Assembly: GCF_021134715.1 (NCBI RefSeq)
Contig: NC_060024.1
Coordinates: forward strand, 11,532,001-11,596,000
DNA: 64,000 bases
Direction: 5' to 3'
Source of the DNA: Daphnia pulex
Lineage: Eukaryota; Arthropoda; Branchiopoda; Diplostraca; Daphniidae
Of the stretch, positions 23,648 to 35,000 are shown one piece after another. A program made the translations under genes and the position numbers. The notes beneath the pieces were generated by a model. That model saw only the letters and a list, made by a program, of their open reading frames with translations. It did not search any database and was not told the DNA's origin. The first letter of the stretch is position 1, and every line of letters starts with the position of its first letter.

Positions 23648-23977
23648 CTGGAAATGGAGTAGAATGTTATTACTTCTTAGACACATATTCGGTAAACAAC
23701 ACATGCCAAACAAATTGCACAGGAAATCTATTCAATTTACCAACGAATTCATTGGTAATTTACGAAGAAGATAGCTGTATAGCTGAACTTTTGACAACGA
23801 ACTGCCATTAACCCATATGTGACACAACAAACAACATTCTTTCACGCCATCTATTTGACACGTTCAAAACTCAATATCTAATGGACTGGCCTTAGATAGT
23901 CACAAGTCATAGAAGTAATCAAAAAGACCATCTCTCTTTGCTTAAATTAGCATGGAATCTTTAGAATTCTACAGAGA

Positions 23978-24364
23978 ACAAAGCTCACTTGTTAGTTTCA
24001 TGCAAATTTTCCGGAAGTATACCGGAAGTAAGCGATAGCTCCTTCACCATTGAGCTGTCGACAAAATAAACCAAAAATTCATGATCTACGTGAAATTTGG
24101 GGTCGATTAGGTGTAGTTTAAAAGAAATCCAGAATTTGGTCAAAATCGAAATTTTTCCTGAACTATAGTTCAGGATTATTCTCGAAACCGGAAGTACGCG
24201 TACGTACAAAAAAAAACATGAACTTTACCACAAATTTGACGAGGATCACGAATATGTGGTTCTTTTGTGCCTCAGATGAATATTTACTAAACTACTGACA
24301 GAAATGAGAAAACCGGAAGTAGAAAAAAAACCACATTATTAAAAATCTAACAAGTGAGCTTTGT
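23978..24364. mobile_element. MITE-like element with 18-bp perfect terminal inverted repeats
   Basis: ACAAAGCTCACTTGTTAG at 23978-23995 and its exact reverse complement at 24347-24364 bound a 387-bp non-coding element. Flanking bases (CAGAGA and TCTG) may extend the repeat imperfectly. Inside, CCGGAAGT occurs four times in the same orientation. No transposase. The size and ends fit a non-autonomous DNA transposon; superfamily is not determinable without other copies. Confidence 0.7.
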
Positions 24365-25390
24365 TTCTGAAACAGAAACTGGCAGTTATCACCCATAATT
24401 TCGTTATAGTGGAAGCGAGAAATTTTCTTCAGAGATGCGCAAAGTAAACGTTACTAATCTAATGCTTCTTACAGTGGACTGCATAATAAACGTAACTAAA
24501 CTGATGCTTCTTATAGTGGAAAATGATAAAAGGCTATGCTGTCTAGCGTCAGAAAGAAGAAACGTTTGAGATGCTGATAAGTGTGCTTGAAGCTGCTACT
24601 GTCCTTGGTGGCACATTTCAATGTGCATTTAATTTAAGTTATATAACGGCCATTTTATTTACCTTGGTATCCGTGTTACTTGGTGTTTACTGCGTGTTAG
24701 CCTCCATGAGTTTAAGCTAAGGTCCTTCAGAGCGACATTAAAAATAAAGTTTTATTGGAAAATGGATCCGATGACTAAAGGATGTCTGATGTCACGGTAC
24801 CCATATAGATGCGTGTAACGACAACAGGGAATAGAGAAAAAGCATGTCGTTGATGTTTTAGTAGTTGAGGTTGCATGTAGTCGCACTACTAAGAGATCTA
24901 TTTTTCTTATTGAGACTCACAATTATAAAGGGATTCAAATTGTAATTACTTCTTCACAATTTTTTGTTTGAGGGTGGAGGCGGGATGATCTGATCATATC
25001 CATCAGCATCATTACGTCAATATTAATCATCTCTGTGCCATGAACACAAGTTTAGTCAAGATTTACGATTATCATTAACGAGATTTACTAGAATTCAACG
25101 GTCGGAAACAATCGGTGTGACCTTTCAAAGAACGAGCCATACAACTCCCAAATCAAATTCCCACCTTAAAATTTGTTTTATTACCTCTGAAAGCGGCATA
25201 CCAGGTGACAGCACTCAGAACTCAGAACGAAAAATACCAAATGGACAAATTTTTGGAATTGTTAGTGATCGATATAACCGTTCAGAGGAAGAAAAATTGC
25301 AACAGGGTTGTTGATTCTTTCCACATCTACTTTTTTTTTTCTTTCCAAGGCAGATTTGTCTTCTTTATTACGGTTGAACTGGCTAGGAAC
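24365..25390. other. Intergenic between MITE and STT3B
   Basis: No gene recognised. Contains a 42-bp period tandem duplication at 24445-24520 (listed separately). Confidence 0.4.
24445..24520. repeat. Two-copy direct repeat, period 42 bp
   Basis: A 34-base unit (TAAACGTTACTAATCTAATG onward) at 24445-24478 recurs at 24487-24520 with four or five differences. Small local duplication of no evident function. Confidence 0.6.
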
Positions 25391-28300
25391 TTATTGATCA
25401 CTTGGTCTCTGTCCCCGAATGACAACCGGCCTGTTCTTGATGGATCCCTTCTTCTTTTTCGCCGTCTATGAAGAAAACAAGAAAGAAGAAATATATAAGT
25501 ATTATGCAACATTTAAAAACTGTCCCAGAATTCCACCTTTTTCGACACGAAGGACTTATTAATGAACCTTCTCTCTGCTTTATCAATTTTCGGACGATTA
25601 AACTCGTGCGGTTTCTTGACCCTGTTAACAAAATCAAAGGATGACTAGACTGCTCATAAATGAATTGGCAAGCAAAATCAAACCTGTAAATTCGAACTAG
25701 CCAATGTTCCGAAGTGTACGCTTCCTCCAAATAAGTTAGGTCAATTGAGCGCTGTCCAATAACTGCATTACGTGTTCGGTCAAATCCGGCAGGGTTGCGG
25801 AAATCCAACTGTAACATTTAACCGCAAGATGAGGAAAGCACTTTACCAGTTTCTTTGAATTTAATTGTTTTACCTTCATATCACCGAATCGATAGTAAGA
25901 AAGTTTGTACATCAAGCAATTTAACATAGTTTGGGAAGCTTCAGAGTCAACACGGAATTCCCCACGCTCGCTGAAATAGTTGCTTTCCTATAAATAAGAA
26001 AAATTATACGTTATAAAAACCAATTTTTCAGGATTTAATTAACACATTACCTGGATATCTTTAGGATGCTCTCCCTCGGCGATACGCACCATCCAAAGGA
26101 ATTTATTAATGTCGTCTCCAGAATAGCCAATGACTCCACCAAAAATGACCAAGACGTAATCCACATCAAGATTAGTCATAATCTTGTAGGCTTCACTTTC
26201 ATTTGAAGACATTGCTTTTCCGACCTGCATTTGATCAATAAACTTTAAGTTAGCAAACAAACACCATCTCAAGTAAAAAACAAAAAAACTATCTCACCAA
26301 TGCAATATGTGAATTGTTCCATGTGTTGTTGTCTACAAGGGTCGTTCGATTACCCATTCCTGCTATCTGATAACCGTAATCCCACCAAGACATGATACGA
26401 GAATCTTCACGGGTATTTTGCCAAAGCCAGTAGTATGCCTCCCGGAAGTCGTCGATGATTTGCCGTGATCTGGAGATTAAAACAGTTAATGTTTCTAGAA
26501 TTTTTTCATGTAGTTAAACTAATACAAGCTAAAACTAACAGTTAAAAAAAAAGCTTACCCATCTTGCCCGTAAGAAGCTAAAACAATTGAGGGACTGGAA
26601 TAAGCGTTGCTTGTCACCCAAGTACAGTGAACGGCAAACATCATTAGCATCATCATAACCGCGACGACAACAAAACTGCGAACGTTGATACCCAATCCCT
26701 GTGAAGCAAACACATAATTAATATGTTTAATCATACAAGCCAAAATAGTAATAATTCACCTGGTCAGCCCCACTGTCTTTCTGTTGTTCATGTTTCATTT
26801 TCTTCAACTTTCCGGCCTTGTCATACAAGCCCTTTTCATCATTTTCGTCATTATCAGACGAATCTCCTCCCTTAGAAGCAGATTCCTCTTCCTAATAATT
26901 GTAATGATTGAAGTCAAACAAAGCACCGGGATAAAAAAGATACAATAAGCTACTACCTTAAGGTAAAATTCTAGGAGACGAGAGAATGCAACGGCACTGA
27001 GTACGCATACAACAGGTGTGAGCGTAAGCATCAGACGAACCATCACGCCAGCAAAATAGACAGCGCTTACAGCGTACAAGACGACTAATGAAAAAGAAAA
27101 AGATATTTAGCTTTGTACATTTAAAGATATAACAAATAATCTAAAACACTCACTAAAGACTCTCTCATCGTTAATATTCTTGATGGTGTACCACAATCCT
27201 ACTGGGAACGTAATAACCAGGATATGTAGATCGAAAAAGAAGGAAAACCAAGTGGTCGGTTGATGTTCAGAGACGGAAGCGATGATGGGAATGTGAATTT
27301 TGGCATAGCCAGTATCCCAGAGCGAATAAAATCTGTTTCGATACAAAAGTAAGTAAGGAGTTAATTAGTTATTAACAACATAAATGTCTTATTTTTATAC
27401 CTTCCGCTCCAAGGAGCAATTACTCCAGCGTATGTAAGAAGAACAACAACGCAAAACACGGCAGCACCAGCGATCAAGACTCCGATAGTAAAGACATATT
27501 TGATCTCGGAGGACGAGAGTTTGGATTGCAAGTAGCGAAGGATTGCCACAGCATTAAGCAAAGCAAAGACACCCAACGACGCCATATGTTCACTAGTCCG
27601 AACGGGTTGGAAACCTAGACAAGAGCAGAGATGTCTTTGAAAATCAGGAAAACGGATATTTGTCTTTAACAATGAACCTACCAACGAACGGAATTTGCAT
27701 GGAAAGCACAAGTCCCAAAATAAAGAAAGTGGTGTAGGCTGTGTAGATTCTGTTAGAAAATCTTCCCATGAGCAGAAGTACGAATACATGAAGGGGAATC
27801 AGGTTAATAATGAACACATATCCACCCCACGCCGAAACCTACAATTTGAATAATTAAAAATTATGTTCTCACAACTGCAATTGGGTTTAACCATAAGCAT
27901 TACCATGTAGAAATAAGACAAGGCAGTCAATGTTGCCCAGAACACTGACCCTGTCTTGACTGACTTAACCCACAGGTAGTAGGTGAACATTAAGGCAAAA
28001 ATAGCAATGCCTTCATTGTCATAGCTTCCAGCTACTGAACGACTGATGTATCCAGGTACAATTGCAATGAAACAGGCTGCCAAAAGTCCAGCACCAGAGG
28101 ACCAAAGTTCTTTGGTAAGGAAATATGTGGCTAAAGCTGTTAATCCACTATAATATATGTTCAGATTAGTGATATGATCAAACATTACAGTTAACTATTA
28201 AATACCTGAAAACAGGAGCGAGAAAAACACAGATATCCCTGATGTGGACAGGAATATTTAAAGCATGCAGGATGTAGTGAATTGAGCCAGATGTTATCAT

Positions 28301-28680
28301 CAGGCCAGGATAGACTGTTCCACCAACAATTCTGCCTAATGGGTACCATGCTCGGTCATCAAACCAATTCAAGAAATTGTAGAAATTGTGTTGGACCATG
28401 TACGCTGTTGCTCTGTAATTAAACCTGAAGAATGAAAAATGCATTTTAGAGAAACCTTTATTTGTATTTACAATCAAGTTTTATACCAAGGATCGAATTC
28501 ATGGATGATGCTTTCAAAACGGATGACAGCAAATAATCTTGAAGCAAAACCGGCGATACATGCTAGAGCAAGAATTGTAAATGTCAACAGACTTTTGTAA
28601 CCCAATGCATTTAACAGTGTCGCTTTAGATTTAGTTTTAGATTTCGAAGCCGGCTTCGCCGTTACACTTGTCGCGGCCAT
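25391..28680 (-). CDS. STT3B: Oligosaccharyltransferase catalytic subunit STT3B
   Basis: ER membrane enzyme that transfers the lipid-linked oligosaccharide to Asn-X-Ser/Thr of nascent proteins. Fifteen exons: 28487-28680, 28206-28424, 27904-28147, 27682-27838, 27401-27614, 27154-27332, 26957-27084, 26760-26891, 26559-26698, 26298-26469, 26051-26224, 25874-25987, 25684-25808, 25537-25621, 25391-25465; 2352 nt, 783 aa. Hydrophobic N-terminal half has HEFDPW (metal-binding Asp) and SVSEHQP; the WWDYG catalytic motif is near residue 562. The Asp/Glu-rich loop ([11 protein letters not shown]) and the Lys-rich C-terminal tail identify STT3B rather than STT3A. Start ATG at 28680 ([10 protein letters not shown]) precedes the first helix. 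Divergent from the FLASH-like gene. It looks intact. Confidence 0.96.
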
Positions 28681-29135
28681 AGCTATTTCCAACGACAGAC
28701 GAACTTGGGCTACTAGGTTTTGTGATGTGTCAGATCATTTCCCCCAATGTAACAGAGCCACGTTGATAAGCTCACCTAGCGGAAAAATTTTTGGTGAGTA
28801 CACAATCACCGGTGGCAATTTGCATTAAAATAATTTGATTAATTGTCAAAAAGGGACTAGCAGCAGAATTCTCAAAACATTTTTTGTGTTTTCTGAATTT
28901 TTTCAAGTATCCATATTGATTTTCCTCCATTAAAATTAATGTTTAAACATACGAACCGCATTCAGGTGTTTTATAGCGAAATGCAATACTGTATATTGCA
29001 GACTAAATTTGAAAAAGGCAACTCGCCATAAGATTGTTTACACGGCGGGAACTGAACGTGAGGGAATTGTGTTGAATTGTATATCTTCAAGTCACGACAA
29101 AATATTTTCTTGCTGGTGATTGTGTTAGTCTTTTG
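28681..29135. promoter_or_regulatory. Bidirectional promoter region, STT3B (-) / FLASH-like (+)
   Basis: 455 bases between two divergent start codons. Inferred promoter from position only; no TATA box recognised. Confidence 0.4.
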
Positions 29136-30587
29136 ATGGATGATCTGAATGAAGAATTAGTCGGGGGTGAGGAGGCTTCCTGTCAAGGAGATGAAGCCGA
29201 AGATGACGATGTTGATATATATCAAGATTTGCCAGAAGAAGACGAGACAATGGTCAAAGAATCTGATGCCAATTTTAACGTCATTGAGAGATTCAATAAG
29301 CTGCTGGAGCCCAAAAATCGGAAAGACGACGATTTTTATGAAGAAAATCTCTCAGAAGAAGATGTTGATTTGTATGATGACCTAAATACCTTTGAGAAAC
29401 AGTTAGCTGCCGAAGAGGTAACCATCCATATCTTTAAATTAATACATACATAACTAATAGAAAATGCATTAGCTCCAAGCCAAAGTTGAAATACTTGAAC
29501 AAAAATGTTCAACTTTGGACAGCAAGAATGCTGAGTTAAAAGCTGAGCTTGACAAAGTAAACAAAAAGAACCTGGCTCTGACACGTAACATTTCCTCCAT
29601 CTATAAAACTGCCAAAGCTGAACTGAAGAGGAAGGATCGCCAACTGAAAGATCTTCAAAGAGAGTAAAGTCTGTACAAATTCTATTTCCAAAGACAGTTA
29701 CTAATTTTACTGCCTTCTGTAATAGGCATGACACACTTATTTTCCGTAGAGGTGCAGCAAACAATAGAATGCCTCCACACAACAGTAACACTCCACCGAC
29801 AAATACTAATCCTCTCCCTGCCAATAGTAGTATTCTTCCTACAAAAACTAGCATGCTCAATCCAGAGTACATGGCCAACCCTAGTCAGAATCCTGCAGCC
29901 ATTCCAAGTTTCCATGAATTCAAGAGAGATACCGTCCTGGGTAATCTTGTCACAATTGAAAATGAGGTATTGCTTTTATTATAATCAGTGGAAACACACC
30001 AGCCTAATAATCATTTTCTTGTCCAGACAGAATGCACCTTTAAAATGGGACCTATAACACTTTCTTTCGCATCAGAAAGTTCAGATTTCCGGAAAAGGCG
30101 TTTAGAGCGCCTTGGAAATGTGGCCCATGGTAAAGGAATTGCTAGGCCCGATCCGAAATCTTCAAAAGAAAGAGTGAATGGCGAACCATCGTCGGAACAG
30201 CAGCCTGGGAGCAGCCAAGTCTTGCCAGAGTTGCTCGTGGAACGAGCCAACTTACTCAAACAGCTTTCCAACGCGAATGAGAATTTAGAGGAAGGCGAAT
30301 TCACTGAAGAACCGACAGCAGAAACAGAAAGACAACCACAACAAGAATCTCGTGACATGTCCCGACGAAAAAACGTTACCCATTCTCGTGGAAGATCCCG
30401 TTCCAGATCCCGCAGTCCCATCGATGGCCAAAGAAAAAGGAGCGTAAGTGATGATAGACTCGATTCACGAAATTCCAGGTCTCACGACCGAAGACCTCCC
30501 AAACGTTCGCAGCGATCACCAGCCAAATCTTCGCGGTATCGAAACTCGGGGAATTCCCACTTCAATTCCCGTTCCAATCGACGCTGA
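29136..30587 (+). CDS. FLASH/CASP8AP2-like protein, short form
   Basis: Likely member of the FLASH family, which acts with Lsm11 in 3' processing of histone mRNA. The acidic N-terminus contains two DIYQDL/DLYDDL motifs, followed by a coiled coil ending NISSIYKTAKAELKRKDRQL, which closely resembles [20 protein letters not shown] of vertebrate FLASH. Later LEEGEF recalls LEEGEI of FLASH, and the C-terminus is an Arg/Ser domain (SRGRSRSRSRS). Exons: 29136-29417, 29473-29663, 29726-29966, 30027-30587; 1275 nt, 424 aa. It is much shorter than vertebrate FLASH (about 2000 aa) and no SANT-like C-terminal domain is seen. Orthology rests on the coiled coil, so another RS-rich nuclear protein is possible. 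Confidence 0.6.
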
Positions 30588-32003
30588 AACGAAGATCTAG
30601 AGAAAGACCATTTTCTTTTCTTTTTTTAATTACTATAAATTGACTCGGGATTGAATCAAAATTGTCTAGTGTAACCTTTCGAGCTGTGCAAGTATTTCAT
30701 TCGTATACCTTTTATTTTCTCATCGATGTAATCATTGGAAAGAAAATACAAAGTTTAAAACAGAAATATCTGAGTATTAGTCATGAAGTAGTAGAAGGTA
30801 GGCGAGTCCAAGGGCGACGACACGGTGTCTATGTCTACACCCTCGGTCGTTTCAGTCGATATTTGCTCAAGACTTTTTATTTTCTGTTGGGTAAACAAAT
30901 GCGAGGCAGCATGAAACTACACCTCGCATGTGTTTCTTTTTCCTTTCGTCGTGAACGACCGAATGGCGACGAAGAGGAATCTTAAGTTTTAGTGACCAGA
31001 GTTTGTCGGTCGAGAACCAACACGGAAAGAGGGACGGAATGAATTCCCTTTTTTTCCTTTGAAACAGAAAAAAAAATAAACCGTCCACTCACAAAACCCC
31101 AAAGAAAAATACTTTCGTTTTGTTTGGTTATCCAATTGACACCTGGGTCCGCCTCGGAAGAAGAATTGAAGACAGGAGGGGGGACAACCACCTTTCTCGA
31201 CGAGTTGATTTTAGTAGATACAGTCCGTGAAGAAGACACACCATCGGTGAAAATGATTCGATATCTATTTACAGCTCTTTTGTCTGTCACTTTACAGCAC
31301 TAAACACAATACAGTACTACTACGCACAGACTTATTACTTTTTTTTTTTGTTTTGCTTATACATCAGTCAATGGGAATGATGGGTAATGAGGAGGGGGGG
31401 AGACAATAATGGAGAGAGAGTAATAAGGAAAATTGAGGGGTTTCAAAGTGCTTTTTTTTTGTTTTTTTGGTGGTGGTGGTGGTGGGGGAGAGAGAGAGAG
31501 AAATAGAAGGTGTCGTGAAAATTGTAAAATCAACGAATTGCGATCTGGGGGAGCGGATTATTGCGCAGGTGGACACACACACAAATGAAACGGATTAATA
31601 AAAAATACACACATGGTGAATGTTCGTGAACGTTGTGCCAGTGAAGCAACCGGCTAATAACCGTGGCGATTACAATAAACAATTCAAGAGGAGGCGAAAA
31701 ATGATTTTGTTTTAACTAAACAAAAAAGTGGGGGGAAAATGAGGAGACGAGTATAGAGAAACGGGAGATAAATATGATACAACTGTCCGATTAAATTTGA
31801 TACGGGCCTACAATGAAATAACCTCGTCTTTTAGAGTGCTCAATTGCAAATAAAAAGTAAAAACAATTCAGGAGAGCAGTCACTGGCGCTCGACGACAAT
31901 TTAAAAAACAAAACAAAATCTTATTTTTTGTTTTCAAGTCACGAACTTCATTTTTCTTTTGACAGGATTTTGGTTTGATTTTCGTGTAATTGTAAGTTCC
32001 ACT
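30588..32003. other. Convergent 3' region of FLASH-like and Brachyury
   Basis: 1.4 kb with no coding signal. Contains poly-T/GGT/GA low-complexity sequence at 31440-31505. Probably includes the long 3' UTR of Brachyury. Confidence 0.5.
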
Positions 32004-35000
32004 TTAAACTCCGGTAGGCGGAGTAAGCGGACTCCAACCCTGTCTTGGTGAACTGTGATCGCTGAAACTTTCAGAGAGAAGATCTTCCTTGACCTGGACT
32101 TGCTGTTGAAGAACTACCTGCTGTTGTTGTTGTTGTTGTTGTACCTGCTGATGAGATTCGAATCCAGGACTGGAACTGGTAGATGCTGACCTTTCAACCG
32201 CCACTGGCGAGACTTGCTGGTACTGCTGTTGTTGGTGAGGTTGTTGCTGCTGTTGGCATCCGGCGTTGTTGTAGAATCCGCAATTCTCTCCGCTGCCGAA
32301 AAAGTAGTGACCCGACGGGTAGGAGCCCGGCAATGCCACGGGATAGCCGGCCGAAGAAAATGGCAGTCCGAAATCGGTGCTGTGGTGGGCTGTCGGTGCT
32401 CCGCCGTAATGTGACGACGACATGTATCCAGCGCCGTAAGCGGCCGCCGGATTGGTGCTGTAGTGTTGTTGTTGATGCTGGAAAGGTTCGCCAGCCGACG
32501 AAAGCCACGGCAATTGATGATTGCTGGCCCAGCTGCTGCCGCCTGATCCAGCTGAGGATGTCGACGCTCCCAGAGTGCCGACCGCTCCGTTTGTGATGTT
32601 GTTGTTGTTGTTATTGCTGATGGGTGGCGAGCCGGAAGAAGACGAAGAAGAAGCTGCTGCTGCTGCTGCGGCCGCCGCAGCCGCCGCCGCCGCTGCAGCA
32701 GCGGCTGCCGCATTATTAGCCCCGCAATTCCAGTTGTTGGTAGTCCAGCTGGCCGCCGTGTTGTTGTATCCACCCGACTGCACCGCATTGTGGTGTGGGC
32801 CGCCGTACGGCGTACTAGGCGTCGTCTGACTTGCACTGATTGGATAAGAACCTGATGAAATAAAAAGAAACCAAATAAATTCCCGTGTCACGCACCAAGA
32901 AATTCACCATTTTCTCGTATACATTTGACGAGTAGCACAAGCCAAACACGCAAATAGTCTCTGTGTATATCGGCTGGGCCCATCTCGGCGGTTAATTGAA
33001 CGCAACCAAATGGATCCATCCGCCCCTTCCGCCATCATTCGGGCCATCAACAGTATAAGAAAGAAAGAAAGAAAAAAGGGACTGCTGCTGGTATACAATA
33101 ACTTACTAGTACTACTACTGAGGGACCACTGCTATTTTCTTTTATTTCTTTTCTCCTTCATCTTTATGCTTCGTCAAAGGGTCGTAAACCGTTTGGGGGG
33201 TTTATCCAAATGAAATAACATTGGCCTATCATATAACCCACCCGCCCCTGACTTACTACTTCTTCTTCTTCTACCAGCGATTATAATACTAGACGACTCT
33301 CTTCTTATATATATATATATTCCCGAAACAAAAACCGGGTAGCCAAAGAAACTCTCTTCGGTTGGCAAGAAGTGTGTGTGTGTGTGTGACAGTATATAGG
33401 ACCCCATGCCGCCCGTTAATGGTTATTACACGTTGATCATTTCAAGTTGCCGCCGTCTTCTCCAGATACAAACCCGAAAGAAGCGGACCCCGTCTCCATT
33501 TTTTATTTTTTTACTTTCGTCAACTTGGAAATTGACCCGCAGGAATGCGCGCGCATCGACTTTAATTGGACTCTCGATAGGTCAGTCCCAGATACAGTCC
33601 CAACCCCGTGTATACATCATAATAAGGTTATATCTACAATTATATAGAACTACGCGCATGTGTGTGTGTGTGTTGCATTTATAGGTGCGGTAAAAGAAAG
33701 AAGAAGATGTTGTTTCTTCTTGAAATCATAAAAATAAGAAATGCAATAATAACGGGAGCTTCAAATTATCACTCGTCGATGATTTGAATTTTCTTTCGAC
33801 TTGCGATGTTTTTTTAATACTTTAATGACTGATCCATCTTCAACCTGTCGCCGATGGAAATTCGATTCAAATATTTTACCATTTTTTTGGGGGGGAAGGG
33901 AAACTATTGGGTCCGGGCCGCAAGAAGAAATTGAAGAGTCGGGGGGTGCTAAATGGTGATTGCAAGTCACACTGGCTCACTAACGAGGAAATCAAAGACG
34001 GAAGAAAAGAGATACCGAGAGACGGTCGATTTCTTCGATTTTGTCGCTCGACATTTTCCGATACGATTTCCCGTGTGTGTGTGTCTCTACTCTCTACCGC
34101 AAAATTTTCCTTTTTTTTCTAACGACTCTGCTAATAAAAACAACCCCTTCCAATCCGCTGGATGAAAAGAACCGTAAAAAAAAAATGGAAATTCTAAACT
34201 CTCCGAAACGCCAAATGTTTCAAAAAGAAAAAGCCGACCAACTACAACAACATCTCCACCCCTACACACATCTAATCAGCGTTCTCGGAAGATTGTCACA
34301 CAATTCCCATTTTGTAGTAAACGTATTGAATCACCAAAAAGAAATATCTTTGTGGCTTCATTTTTTGGGTTTTTTTACGACCGAAATTAGGCCATCGGAG
34401 AGGTTAAAGCGCCAATGTCTCTCGCACAATCGCCGAAGCCGTGACCCCTCTTGTGCATATACCTGATGACTGAGGGTGATTATATATAGGTGGGTGTTAT
34501 TATGCTGTAAATTGATAGGAGAACACACCAAAAAAAGAAACCAACACGGGTTTCGGAGCTCATTATTTCAGGTGGTTTTTTTCTATCTTATTCTCTACAT
34601 GATGCCCCTGCGTTGTGGCCCGTCAGGCGTTTACAGCCCAGGTGGACGTGTTTTTGTTTCGACTAGCTCTTTATATACAACGGGCATAGAGGGGAGGGGA
34701 ACCTTGATTGGAGTTGCCGCGCGTTCTTTCGACGAGTTTATCACTCTCAGTCCGTTTTCTTATTCCAGAAAAGGAAAAACAAAAAATTAAGTACACATAA
34801 TGACACTGGGCGGCAACGACCCCTAGATTCTCCTGGCCAGTTTTAAACATGGCGTCATCGTCCCCCTCGCAGATAAAAAATAAATAATCGTAGATTTGGG
34901 AAACTTACCGGGAACGGAGGTGGGCGATTTGTGTCCGGACGACGGGACGCTGTAAGGGACGACCCGGTGACTGCCGGCGTGGTGATGCGGGTTGCCGCCA

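Noticed and set aside
32521-32829. Poly-alanine frame on the + strand
   Set aside because: Mirror image of the Brachyury alanine codons (GCN/NGC); no independent support.
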